Shown here: one piece after another, positions 1-9,364 of the stretch
Layout: every line of letters starts with the position of its first letter
How positions within the stretch are numbered: the first letter of the stretch is position 1
Origin: Pseudomonadota bacterium
Lineage (GTDB): Bacteria > Pseudomonadota > Gammaproteobacteria > Steroidobacterales > Steroidobacteraceae
DNA length: 64,000 bases
Assembly: GCA_016720075.1 (NCBI GenBank)
Contig: JADJXW010000002.1
Coordinates: forward strand, 124,001-188,000
Direction of reading: 5' to 3'
Program-made: the position numbers and the translations under genes
The notes under the pieces: model-generated
Databases searched by the model: none
Seen by the model: only the letters and a program-made list of their open reading frames with translations
Told to the model about the DNA's origin: nothing

Positions 1-1611
1 CAGGCCCAGCGAATACGCCAGGTCCGTGCGATTCGATGAGCGCTCGATGTCGGCCAGCGCGAGGTTGGGCTTGTCGCTGAACACCAGCCTGAATCCCGCG
101 CGCTCGATGCCATCGAGCACGGGCTGGCGCGTCGTGGCCACGCGCGTGCGCAGGAAGGAATACCAGTCCATCGGCGCCACCTGGTTCAGCGCGCGCACCA
201 CGTCCTGAAGTTCGTACAGCGAGACCCAGCCCTCGGTGGGCTGCGCGGCGAAGAAGGCGCGCGAGAAGTCATCGAGCGTGCGCGCGCCGCGGCTCATCTC
301 GCGGATGCGCATGTCCACGTCGAGCCAGAGCAGCGCCCCTTCGAGGTAGTAATCCTCGCCACGCTGCCAGCCCGTCCAGGGCTGCGGCCGCCGCGAGTTG
401 ATCACGGGCATGTAGGTGGTGTCTTCCAGGGTTCGCCACTCGCGCCCCGGGCGGCGACGATCGAAGGTGGCCGCCACCAGCGCCAGTTCCTCGCGCGCGA
501 ATTCCGCGGGCCACAGCCCCGAGCGCGCCGCGATGATGTAGCCGTAGTACTGGGTCAGCCCTTCGTATACCCACAGCAGGTCGTCCTGCATGGGCGTGTT
601 GAAGTGCGGCGTCCACAGCCGCGCGGGGCGACGGTATTTGCCATTCCAGGAATGCGCCAGTTCGTGCGGCAGCTGGTCACGGCCATCCACGCGCTGGTCC
701 CAGGTGCGGAAATAGGCCGGGGGCAGCGTGTTCTGGCTGGAACGATGGTGCTCGATGCCGATCGGTCCGAGCTGTTCGGTGAGCGCCACGAGGAACTTGT
801 ACCTGTCGAATCGCGGCGGACCCAGCGCGGCCTGGGCCTCACGCACCATCCGGCGGTGAAGCTCCAGCTGCGCGTCGGTGGCGACCAGATCAGCCGCGTC
901 ATCCGCGAACACGCTCATCGTCACGGGCGCGCCGGCACCCGGCGCAAGATCAAACGCGCGCATGAGCCGGCCGGCGAACAGCGGCGAATCCACCAGCACT
1001 TCCAGGTTCTCGGCGATGAAAGTGACGCGGTCGGAGCCCGCCGAGGCGAACTGGGGATCGGGGGTGAGCGCGGTGGCGTATTTCCAGCCGGCCGGCAGCT
1101 GCAGCGAGGCCTGCAGGGTGATGTCCCGCGCGCGATAGCCCACCGGGTACAGCAGCACCTGGTTCCACTGCAGGTCGAGCAGATCAGGGCTGACCAGCAC
1201 CCGCCCCTGCTCGCTGTTCTGCGGCGAGGCGATCTGGAACTCCACCTGCAACTGGCGCGTGCCAGCAGGCAGGATCACCGAGAAATGATGCACATTGACC
1301 GGATCACGCTGCCAGTTCAGTTCCCGCCCGTCGACGCGGAAGCGAAGCCCGGCTAGCTGCTCGATCGGGCCGCGCGGCGCGTGGTTGCCAGGCAGCCACT
1401 GCGGGTAATAGAGCTCGAAGCGGCCGGGGCTGGCGGGAATAGTCTGCACCACGCGCAGGATGCGACGCTGCACGTCGCTCACATCCACATTGAGCGCGAT
1501 GATCCCGGGGAACGGACGCGAGGACTGCGCCAGCGCGGGCAGAGCCAGGCACAGCAGCAGCAGGCAGGCTGGCAGGCGGCGCAGACCACGGATGGCGGCG
1601 CGGCGCTGCAT
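1..1611 (-). CDS. M61-family (glycyl aminopeptidase-like) metallopeptidase, C-terminus cut by window edge
   Basis: The minus-strand frame is open from an ATG at 1611 to the left edge, giving 537 residues of an incomplete protein. The N-terminus is a Sec signal peptide: basic start, a run of leucines, and an ALA-Q cleavage region near residue 30, so the enzyme is exported. A zinc motif HELAH followed by SWNGK lies at 652-675, and the downstream YEGLTQYYG is the usual position of the third zinc ligand (Glu) in M61 peptidases. A preceding EHHRSSQ segment also fits the family. M61 enzymes are aminopeptidases with a preference for N-terminal Gly/Ala and usually carry a C-terminal PDZ domain, which here would lie outside the window. 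The start is 5 nt after the lpdA stop, so it may be co-transcribed with the pyruvate dehydrogenase genes. The exact substrate is unknown. Confidence 0.85.
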   Translation of the reverse strand, partial: MQRRAAIRGLRRLPACLLLLCLALPALAQSSRPFPGIIALNVDVSDVQRRILRVVQTIPASPGRFELYYPQWLPGNHAPRGPIEQLAGLRFRVDGRELNWQRDPVNVHHFSVILPAGTRQLQVEFQIASPQNSEQGRVLVSPDLLDLQWNQVLLYPVGYRARDITLQASLQLPAGWKYATALTPDPQFASAGSDRVTFIAENLEVLVDSPLFAGRLMRAFDLAPGAGAPVTMSVFADDAADLVATDAQLELHRRMVREAQAALGPPRFDRYKFLVALTEQLGPIGIEHHRSSQNTLPPAYFRTWDQRVDGRDQLPHELAHSWNGKYRRPARLWTPHFNTPMQDDLLWVYEGLTQYYGYIIAARSGLWPAEFAREELALVAATFDRRRPGREWRTLEDTTYMPVINSRRPQPWTGWQRGEDYYLEGALLWLDVDMRIREMSRGARTLDDFSRAFFAAQPTEGWVSLYELQDVVRALNQVAPMDWYSFLRTRVATTRQPVLDGIERAGFRLVFSDKPNLALADIERSSNRTDLAYSLGL

Positions 1612-1616
1612 GGCCG

Positions 1617-3440
1617 TCAGCCTTTCTTCGGCATGTACAGGTCGGTGAGCGTGCCTTCCAGCGCCTCGGCCGTCATGCCCACGGATTCGGACAGCGTGGG
1701 ATGCGGACGGATGGTCAGGCCCACATCAGCCGTGTCGGCGCCCATCTCGATCGCCAGGCCCACTTCGGCGATAAGCTCGCCCGCGTTGGGACCCACGATG
1801 CCGCCGCCGATCACGCGGCTGGTGCGCGCATCGACGATGAGCTTGGTGAAGCCCTCATCGCGCCCGATGGACAGCGAACGGCCGCTGGCCGCCCACGGAA
1901 ACGCGGCTTTGCGGATCTCAAGGCCCTCGCGCTTGGCCTGGCCTTCAGTGACGCCCACCCAGGCCACTTCCGGATCGGTGTAGGCCACCGATGGAATGGC
2001 GCGCGCGTCGAAGAAGGCCTTGTGGCCAGCGGCCACCTCGGCGGCCACCTTGGCCTCGTGCGTCGCCTTGTGCGCGAGCATGGGCTGGCCGACGATGTCG
2101 CCAATGGCGAAGATGCCCGGCACGTCAGTGCGCATCTGCTTGTCCACGGGAATGAACCCGCGATCGTTCACCGTGACACCCGCAGCCTCGGCGTTGAGCA
2201 GTCTGCCATTGGGCACGCGGCCCACGGCCACGAGCACGCGGTCGTAGACATCAGTCGATGTTTCGCCCGACTTCGTCTCGAAGGTGACGCGGATGCCTTC
2301 CGGCAGCGCCTCGACCTTCGTCGATTTCGTGCCCAGCATGATCTTCTCGTAGCGCGCCTTCAGGCGCTTCTCGAGCGGCTTGACCAGGTCGAGGTCCGCG
2401 CCCGGCATGAGCTGGTCGCCCAGTTCCACCACCGAAACCTTCGCACCCAGCGCTTCATATACGCAGGCCATTTCAAGGCCGATGATGCCGCCGCCGATCA
2501 CCAGCATGCGCCGCGGCACGCCCTTCAGTTCCAGCGCGCCGGTGGAATCGATGATGCGCGGATCCTCGGGGATGAACGGCAGCTTCACGGGTTCTGAGCC
2601 CGCGGCGATGATGCATTGCTCGAAGCCGATGAGGCTCGTGCTGCCATCGACGCCGGTCACCTCGACCACGCGGCTGCCGACGAACCGGCCGACGCCACGC
2701 ACCACATCGACCTTGCGGGTCTTGGCCAGGCCCCCGAGGCCTCCGGTGAGTTTGCGGATGACGGAGTTCTTCCAGTCACGCAGCTTGTCCAGGTCGATGG
2801 CAGGCGCACCGAACGACACGCCATGACCCGACATGGCCCTGGCCTCATCGATGACCTTGGCGGCATGCAGCAGCGCCTTGGAGGGAATGCAGCCCACGTT
2901 CAGGCACACGCCACCCAGGGTTTCCCAGCGCTCGATCACCACCACCTGCATTCCGAGGTCGGCGGCGCGGAAGGCGGCCGTGTAGCCGCCTGGGCCGCCG
3001 CCCAGCACCAGCAGCTGCACGGTGCGATCCGGCGCGGGACCCGCAGGCATCCTGGGCGCGGCCAGCGGCGCCGGCGCATGCGCGGCGGTTGCTGCTGCTG
3101 CAACTGGTGGCGATGCGGGCGCGGCGGCGTGCGTCGGAGCGGCAGCCGTGGCCTTGGCGGCAGGGGCTGCCGTGGCCTGCGGCGCGGCCGCAGCGGGACT
3201 TGCCGCGCCAGTGAGCTTCGCGATCACGCTGCCCTTGCGCACCTTGTCGCCGGCCTTCACCAGCACGGCCGAAACGGTGCCGGCCGCGCTGGACGGCACG
3301 TCCATCGTGGCCTTCTCGGTTTCCAGCGTGACCAGCGGGGTATCGACTTCGACCTTGTCGCCGGCCTTCACCAGCACATCGACCACGGCGACTTCATCGA
3401 AGTTGCCGAGATCCGGTACGGCGACGTCCAGGTCGCTCAA
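1617..3440 (-). CDS. lpdA: Dihydrolipoyl dehydrogenase (E3) with N-terminal lipoyl domain
   Basis: This 607-residue protein is the FAD-dependent E3 of the pyruvate dehydrogenase complex, which reoxidises dihydrolipoamide with NAD+. Residues 1-78 form a lipoyl domain with the lipoylation lysine in ETEKATMDV (K43). Residues 80-138 are an Ala/Pro swinging linker, and the flavoprotein disulfide oxidoreductase follows. It has the FAD glycine motif GGGPGG (147-152), the redox pair CLNVGC (C179/C184), a second nucleotide motif near GGGIIGLE, and HPTLSES near the C-terminus with the catalytic His. Lipoyl-E3 fusions occur in several beta- and gammaproteobacterial PDH operons. The start ATG overlaps the aceF stop in ATGA, so the two are translationally coupled. 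Confidence 0.96.
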   Translation of the reverse strand: MSDLDVAVPDLGNFDEVAVVDVLVKAGDKVEVDTPLVTLETEKATMDVPSSAAGTVSAVLVKAGDKVRKGSVIAKLTGAASPAAAAPQATAAPAAKATAAAPTHAAAPASPPVAAAATAAHAPAPLAAPRMPAGPAPDRTVQLLVLGGGPGGYTAAFRAADLGMQVVVIERWETLGGVCLNVGCIPSKALLHAAKVIDEARAMSGHGVSFGAPAIDLDKLRDWKNSVIRKLTGGLGGLAKTRKVDVVRGVGRFVGSRVVEVTGVDGSTSLIGFEQCIIAAGSEPVKLPFIPEDPRIIDSTGALELKGVPRRMLVIGGGIIGLEMACVYEALGAKVSVVELGDQLMPGADLDLVKPLEKRLKARYEKIMLGTKSTKVEALPEGIRVTFETKSGETSTDVYDRVLVAVGRVPNGRLLNAEAAGVTVNDRGFIPVDKQMRTDVPGIFAIGDIVGQPMLAHKATHEAKVAAEVAAGHKAFFDARAIPSVAYTDPEVAWVGVTEGQAKREGLEIRKAAFPWAASGRSLSIGRDEGFTKLIVDARTSRVIGGGIVGPNAGELIAEVGLAIEMGADTADVGLTIRPHPTLSESVGMTAEALEGTLTDLYMPKKG

Positions 3441-5047
3441 AGGGCACCCGCCAGCAACGCGGCCGGATCAGCCAGCAGCTTCGACAGGTGCACCGCGAAG
3501 CGCGCTCCTGCCGCGCCGTCGATCATGCGGTGATCGTAGGAGAGCGACAGCGGCAGCATCTGGCGCGGCGCGAACGCCTTGCCATCCCATACAGGCCGCG
3601 TCTGCGTGCGCGACAGGCCGAGGATGGCCACTTCCGGCGCATTGATGATGGGCGTGAACGCCGTGCCACCGATGCCACCCAGGCTCGTGATGGTGAAGGT
3701 GCCGCCCTGCATCTCGGCGCCTTTCAACGTGCCCTTGCGCGCGCGATCGGACAGATCGGCCAGCGCGCCGGCGATGCCAAACACGTCGAGCTTGTCGGCG
3801 TCGCGGATCACCGGCACCAGCAGTCCATTGGGCGTATCGGCGGCGAAGCCCACATGGAAGTATTTCTTCAGCACCACGTTCTCGCCCGAGGCATCGAACG
3901 AGGCGTTGAAGTTGGGAAATTCCTTCAGCGCGAGCACGCAGGCGCGCACCACGAAGGCCAGCGGCGTGAGTTTCACGCCTGCCGCCGCGGCCTTGTCCTT
4001 GAGCTTCGCGCGCTCGGCCTCGAGCGAAGTGATGTCGGCTTCATCGAACTGCGTGACATGCGGCAGGTTGACCCAGCTCGCGTGCAGCCGGCTGCCCGAT
4101 ATCTTCTGGATGCGACCGAGGGGCTTGACCTCGACCGGACCGAACTTGGCGAAATCAACGGCCGGAACCTGCGGCAGCGCGGGGCCTGACGGCGCGAGTG
4201 CACCGGCGAGGGCCTGCTTCACCCAGGACTTCACGTCGTCGTGGGTGATGCGGCCGCTGTGGCCACTGCCCTTCACGCGCCCCAGGTCCACGCCCAGCTC
4301 GCGCGCCAGCTTGCGCACCGACGGGCCGGCATGCGCCGTGCTGAATCCGGATTCGCTCACCGGCGGCAGGCTGGCCGGCGCGCGCGGCGCGGCGGATGTC
4401 GCAACGGCGCGGGGCGCCTGCGCGGCGGCCGGGGCAGCGGCAACGGGCGCAGCAGCCGCGGCGCCCGGCGCCGTCGCTGCAACTCCCACGACACCGGTCA
4501 GCGTGACCACGCGACCACCGGCGGAAATCTTGCCGCCCTTCTGCACGTGGACCTTGTCCACGATACCGGCCGCCGTGGAAGGCACATCCATCGTGGCCTT
4601 CTCGGTTTCCAGCGTGACCAGCGGCGTGTCCACCTCGACGCGATCACCGGGCTTCACCAGCACTTCGATCACGCCGACTTCGGTGAAGTTGCCCATGTCG
4701 GGCACGATGACGTCCACGTTGCGCGGCGCAGCCGCTGCGGCCGCCGGCGCCGCCGCCGATGGTGCTGCTGCCGGCGCGGTGCTCTTGCCGGGTGCGGCCG
4801 GGCTACCGGCGACTTCCAGCGTCACCACCAGCGCGCCCTCGGATACCTTGCCGCCCTTCTGCACGTGCACGGACTTGACCGTGCCGGCCGCGCTCGAAGG
4901 CACATCCATGGTGGCCTTCTCGGTCTCCAGCGTGATCAGCGGCGTATCCACGGCCACCGTGTCGCCGGCCTTCACCAGCACATCGATGACCGATACTTCG
5001 GGGAAGTTGCCCAGGTCGGGCACGCGCACTTCGATGGTCTGCGACAC
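3437..5047 (-). CDS. aceF: Dihydrolipoyllysine-residue acetyltransferase (E2 of pyruvate dehydrogenase)
   Basis: The 536-residue E2 core transfers the acetyl group from lipoyl arms to CoA. Two lipoyl domains are visible, each with ETEKATMDVPS; the modified lysines are K44 and K150, and long Ala/Pro linkers separate them. A peripheral subunit-binding domain lies near residues 240-280 (PSVRKLARELGVDL, then GHSGRITHDDV). The C-terminal catalytic domain ends with SYDHRMIDGA, in which His506 and Asp510 are the expected acetyltransferase residues. It lies 11 nt after aceE and overlaps lpdA by 4 nt, which is the standard E1-E2-E3 order. Confidence 0.97.
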   Translation of the reverse strand: MSQTIEVRVPDLGNFPEVSVIDVLVKAGDTVAVDTPLITLETEKATMDVPSSAAGTVKSVHVQKGGKVSEGALVVTLEVAGSPAAPGKSTAPAAAPSAAAPAAAAAAPRNVDVIVPDMGNFTEVGVIEVLVKPGDRVEVDTPLVTLETEKATMDVPSTAAGIVDKVHVQKGGKISAGGRVVTLTGVVGVAATAPGAAAAAPVAAAPAAAQAPRAVATSAAPRAPASLPPVSESGFSTAHAGPSVRKLARELGVDLGRVKGSGHSGRITHDDVKSWVKQALAGALAPSGPALPQVPAVDFAKFGPVEVKPLGRIQKISGSRLHASWVNLPHVTQFDEADITSLEAERAKLKDKAAAAGVKLTPLAFVVRACVLALKEFPNFNASFDASGENVVLKKYFHVGFAADTPNGLLVPVIRDADKLDVFGIAGALADLSDRARKGTLKGAEMQGGTFTITSLGGIGGTAFTPIINAPEVAILGLSRTQTRPVWDGKAFAPRQMLPLSLSYDHRMIDGAAGARFAVHLSKLLADPAALLAGAL

Positions 5048-5058
5048 GCGTATGCCCT

Positions 5059-7722
5059 TTAGGTGTTCAGCGGATTGGCCTTGGAAGGATCGATGCCGAG
5101 TTTCTTCACGGCATCAACCAGCACGGCTCGATCGATGGAGCCCTCGTCGGCCAGCGCCTTCAGCGCAGCCAGCACCACATAGCGGCGATCGACCTCGAAG
5201 TGATGGCGCAGCGCGGCGCGGCCATCGCTGCGACCAAAGCCATCGGTGCCCAGCGTGACGTAGCGGCCGGGAACCCACTGGCGGATCTGGTCGGGCACCA
5301 GGCGCATGTTGTCGGTGGCGGCGATGACCGGCAGCGTGCGCTGGCCGAAGAGCTTGGCCACGTACGGCACCGCAGCGGGCCTTTCCGGATGCAGCAGGTT
5401 CTCGCGCTCCACCAGCAGCGCCTCGCGGCGCAGTTCGCTGAAGCTGGTGACCGAGAACACATCGGCGGGGATCTTGTAGTCGGACTCGAGGATCTCGGCC
5501 GCGGCCAGCACCTCGCGCAGGATGGTGCCCGAACCCAGCAGCGTCGCGCGCAGCTTGCCGCGGATGCCTTCGCGGATCTGGTGCGCGCCCTTGAGGATGC
5601 CTTCTTCCGCGCCCGCCGGCATGGCCGGCTGCACGTAGTTCTCGTTCATCACCGAGAGGTAGTAGAAGATGTTCTCGTCGTTCGTGTACATCCTCTTCAT
5701 GCCGTCATGGATGATCACGGCGAGCTCGTAGGCATAGGCCGGGTCATACGCACGGCAGTTGGGCACCGTCGTGGCGACGATCTGGCTGTGGCCATCCTGG
5801 TGCTGCAGGCCTTCGCCCGCGAGCGTCGTGCGACCGGCCGTGGCGCCCAGCAGGAAGCCACGCGCCTGGATGTCACCCGCCGCCCAGATGAAGTCACCTA
5901 CGCGCTGGAAACCGAACATCGAGTAGTAGATGTAGAACGGCACCATGTGCTGCTTGTGGTTCGCGTAGGCAGTGCCCGCGGCGATCCATGAGCAGGTGGC
6001 GCCAGCCTCGTTGATGCCCTCCTCGAGCATCTGGCCTTTCTTGTCCTCTTTGTAGGACATGAGCTGGTCGGCGTCCTGTGGCGTGTAGAGCTGGCCCACC
6101 GCCGAATAGATGCCGATCTGCCGGAACAGGCCTTCCATGCCGAAGGTGCGCGCTTCATCGGGCACGATCGGCACGATGTTCTTGCCGATGTTCTTGTCCT
6201 TCAGCAGCGCCGTGAGGATGCGCACGAAGGCCATGGTCGTGGAAATCTCGCGATCGCCGCTGCCATCCGTGACGGCCTTGAAGGCCTCGAGCGACGGAAT
6301 CTCGAGCGGCGGCACGTTGGTGTCGCGCCTGGGCAGGTATCCACCCAATCGTTCGCGGCGCGATTTCAGGTAGCGGATCTCGTCGCTGTCTTCCGCAGGC
6401 TTCACGAAGGTGAAGCTCGCGATCTCCTCGTCCTTCAGCGGCAGGTCCAGGTTGATGCGGAAGCTGGCCAGTGACTCGGCGTCCATCTTCTTCTGCTGGT
6501 GGGCGACCATCTGGCCTTCGGCGGCCTTGCCCAGCCCGAAGCCCTTCACGGTGTGCGCGAGGATGACGGTGGGCTGACCCTTGTGCGCCGCTGCCGCGGC
6601 ATAGGCCGTGTAGACCTTCTGCGCATCATGGCCGCCGCGCTTCAGGCGCCAGATGTCCTCATCGGACATGCTGGCCACCATGGCAGCCGTCTCCGGGTAC
6701 TTGCCGAAGAAATGCTCGCGCGTGTAGGCGCCGCCCTTGGCCTTGAAGTTCTGGTATTCGCCATCGACCGTGTTCAGCATCAACTGGCGCAGCACGGCAT
6801 TGCTGTCCTTGGCCAGCAGCGGATCCCAGTTGCGACCCCACAGCACCTTGATGACGTTCCAGCCAGCGCCGAGGAAGGCCGACTCCAGTTCCTGGATGAT
6901 CTTGCCATTGCCGCGCACCGGGCCATCGAGGCGCTGCAGGTTGCAGTTCACCACGAACACCAGGTTGTCGAGGCCTTCGCGCACCGGCAGCGTGAGCTGG
7001 CCCATCGACTCGGGCTCGTCCATTTCGCCATCGCCGCAGAAGCACCACACCTTGCGATCGGATGCCGGCGACAGGCCGCGGTTCTCCATGTAGCGGATGA
7101 AGCGCGCCTGGTAGATGGCCATCATCGGCCCGAGGCCCATCGATACCGTTGGGAACTGCCAGAAGTCCGGCATCAGCCAGGGATGCGGGTAAGACGAAAG
7201 ACCGCCACCGCCCACTTCGTGGCGGAACTTCTTCAGGTTGGCCTCGGTGAGGCGTCCTTCGAGGTACGCGCGCGCGTACACGCCCGGCGAACTGTGGCCC
7301 TGCATGAACACCAGGTCGCCGGGATGCTTGTCCGACGCCGCCCGCCAGAAGTGATTGAACCCCACTTCATACAGCGTGGAAGAAGATGCATAGCTGGCCA
7401 GGTGGCCGCCATATTCCGAGGATTGCTTGTTGGCCTGCTGCACCATGGCCACGGCGTTCCACCGCATGTACGCTTCCAGGCGCTTCTCGAGCGTGCGGTC
7501 GCCGGGATACGGCAGCTCCTGGGTCGCGGGAATCGTGTTCACGTAAGGCGTGGTCGCCTTGAGCGGCAGGTTTGCGCCGGCGCGGCGCGCATGATCGAGC
7601 AACTGCTCGATGAGGTACCTGGCCCGGTCGCCTCCGCCGGTGCGGATCACCGAGTCGATGGACTCCAGCCACTCGCGGGTTTCTTCCGGATCCTGGTCCT
7701 GGATGTTCTTCAAGTCGGTCAT
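5059..7722 (-). CDS. aceE: Pyruvate dehydrogenase E1 component (homodimeric, TPP-dependent)
   Basis: From the ATG at 7722 the product is 887 residues, the same length as E. coli AceE. The frame is open upstream to 7896, but that extension looks non-coding and would cross into the neighbouring divergent gene. The N-terminus has the conserved ETREWLESIDSVI segment. The thiamine pyrophosphate motif is visible as CGDGEMDEPES, and HTVKGFGLG and QDGHSQI-type segments match the homodimeric E1 family. It decarboxylates pyruvate and reductively acetylates the lipoyl arms of AceF. It heads the aceE-aceF-lpdA operon. Confidence 0.97.
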   Translation of the reverse strand: MTDLKNIQDQDPEETREWLESIDSVIRTGGGDRARYLIEQLLDHARRAGANLPLKATTPYVNTIPATQELPYPGDRTLEKRLEAYMRWNAVAMVQQANKQSSEYGGHLASYASSSTLYEVGFNHFWRAASDKHPGDLVFMQGHSSPGVYARAYLEGRLTEANLKKFRHEVGGGGLSSYPHPWLMPDFWQFPTVSMGLGPMMAIYQARFIRYMENRGLSPASDRKVWCFCGDGEMDEPESMGQLTLPVREGLDNLVFVVNCNLQRLDGPVRGNGKIIQELESAFLGAGWNVIKVLWGRNWDPLLAKDSNAVLRQLMLNTVDGEYQNFKAKGGAYTREHFFGKYPETAAMVASMSDEDIWRLKRGGHDAQKVYTAYAAAAAHKGQPTVILAHTVKGFGLGKAAEGQMVAHQQKKMDAESLASFRINLDLPLKDEEIASFTFVKPAEDSDEIRYLKSRRERLGGYLPRRDTNVPPLEIPSLEAFKAVTDGSGDREISTTMAFVRILTALLKDKNIGKNIVPIVPDEARTFGMEGLFRQIGIYSAVGQLYTPQDADQLMSYKEDKKGQMLEEGINEAGATCSWIAAGTAYANHKQHMVPFYIYYSMFGFQRVGDFIWAAGDIQARGFLLGATAGRTTLAGEGLQHQDGHSQIVATTVPNCRAYDPAYAYELAVIIHDGMKRMYTNDENIFYYLSVMNENYVQPAMPAGAEEGILKGAHQIREGIRGKLRATLLGSGTILREVLAAAEILESDYKIPADVFSVTSFSELRREALLVERENLLHPERPAAVPYVAKLFGQRTLPVIAATDNMRLVPDQIRQWVPGRYVTLGTDGFGRSDGRAALRHHFEVDRRYVVLAALKALADEGSIDRAVLVDAVKKLGIDPSKANPLNT

Positions 7723-7856
7723 TTGGCCCGCCTGCTCGGCACACCTAAACGGCAAAAAAGTCAATAGTGGCGCTGTGCTACGATGACATGCAAAAGCGCC
7801 ACTTCGGCGCGCGCGATGATCCGGTTTTAGCCCTGTTCGGTCAAGCAAACGCCACC
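7723..7856. promoter_or_regulatory. Divergent intergenic region between aceE and the M17 peptidase
   Basis: This 134-bp AT-richer gap must carry the start signals for aceE (minus) and probably the peptidase (plus). On plus, TGC-TACGAT at 7776-7784 resembles an extended -10. On minus, TTGCAT (about 7787-7792) and CACTAT (about 7763-7768) are spaced 18 nt apart. Both are weak matches, and no recognisable PdhR-type operator was seen. Confidence 0.3.
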
Positions 7857-9364
7857 GTGTCCAACCCTCCGCTGCTGCCTCGCGAACGCCCGCCACGCCT
7901 GACCGCGAAGCCGGGTATTCCCGCTACCAGCTCCCTGCCCCGTTACGATGCCGTGCTGTTGCTGCTGCCAACCGCTGGCAAGCCCTCGCGCGCGCTGCCG
8001 CAGTATGGCCGATGGCGACAGCTGCATGCGCGCGGCAGTCTTTCGCATGGCGATGTGCGCGCAGTCACCCTCGACGACTCCCGCCAGACGCTGGGCGTGC
8101 TGGGCGCCTGCCGCCCGGAGGCCGACCGCTACGAACTGCTGCGCGTGGCGGGCAAGCTGGCGCAGCGGGTGCTGGCGGACCGACCCCACCCGCGCCGGAT
8201 CGCGATCATCGTCCAGTGCGCGCCCTCACTGCGCGCGGCCTGGCAGGAAGCCCTGTATGCGGCCATCGCGGCGCACACCTTCGCGATGCCGAATGCGAAG
8301 TCGAAGCAGGAAGCGACCCGCGCGCCGGTGGTGGATGTGTTCGGCGATTCCGCGCTCGATCTTCGCCGCGCGCAGGCCGTCGCGGAGGCCAACAACCTTG
8401 CGCGGCATCTGACGGCGCTGCCGCCGAACGTGCTGGACGCGCCGGCCTACCGGCGCCTGCTGGTCCAGTTGGCCCGCCGGCACGGCCTCACGCTGCGCTG
8501 GCATGGCGAGGCTGCGCTGCGCCGCATGGGCGCAGGCGCATTCCTGGCCGTGAGCCGCGCCAACCCGCGGCGCGATGCAGGCATCGCGCACCTGAGCTAC
8601 ACCCCACGGCGATCGCGCGCGCGTGGCGCCCGGCCCGACATCGCGCTGGTGGGCAAGGGCATCCTCTTCGACACGGGCGGCACGAACCTCAAGCCGCATC
8701 GCTCGATGCTGGACATGCACACCGACATGGCCGGCAGCGCCGTCGTGGTGGCCTCGCTGGTTGCGCTGGCGAAGCTCGGGGCAGCCGTGCGGGTCGACGC
8801 GTGGCTGGCGATCACCGAGAACAACATCGGCCCGGACTCCTACCGTCCGCAGGAAATCGTGCGCGCGCTGAACGGCACCACCATCCAGGTGATCCACAGC
8901 GATGCGGAGGCCGGATGGCGCTGGCCGACACGCTGGCGCTGGCCGCGCGCCGGCGGCCGAAGGCGATCCTGGATTTCGCCACGCTCACCGGCGCCTGCGT
9001 GTACGCGCTGACCGAGCGCATGAGCGGACTGTTCGCCACCACGCCGGCTCTCGCCTCCAGCGCGCTGGCAGCGAGCGGCGCCAGCGGCGAGCGGTTGTGG
9101 CAGTTCCCGCTGCCCGAGGATTTCGACGCCGACATCGACAGTTCGCTTGCCGACGTGGCGCAGTGCGCTGTCGAGGGCAAGGGCGATCACATCCATGCGG
9201 CCCGGTTCCTCAAGCGCTTCGTGCCCGATGACATCCCCTGGGCGCATGTGGACCTCTCATCCGCGACGCGGCGTGGCGGCCTCGCCCATATACCCACCGA
9301 GATCACCGGCTTCGGCGCGCGCTTCGCGCTGACCTTCGTGCTCGATCACCTCAAAGGCAAGTAG
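7857..9364 (+). CDS. M17 leucyl aminopeptidase family protein, interrupted by a one-base frameshift
   Basis: Two frames together encode one M17 peptidase of about 500 residues. The first frame runs from a GTG at 7857 (ATG 7788 or GTG 7767 are alternatives) and holds VGKGILFDTGG, NLKPH and MHTDMAGSA, which carry the metal-binding Lys and Asp residues of the family. After HSDAE the frame goes wrong, and the second frame resumes with RMALADTLALAARRRPKAIL and DFATLTGACV to the TAG at 9362-9364. Restoring one G beside 8909-8910 recreates SDAEGRMALAD, the catalytic M17 signature. As written the protein would be inactive. The stop overlaps the pyrC GTG by 1 nt. A sequencing error is more likely than a real mutation, but the sequence alone cannot settle it. 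Confidence 0.85.

Noticed and set aside
8900..8920. Programmed frameshifting in the M17 peptidase
   Set aside because: No slippery heptamer, downstream pseudoknot or internal Shine-Dalgarno was seen, and M17 peptidases are not known to use recoding. A base error or mutation is simpler.
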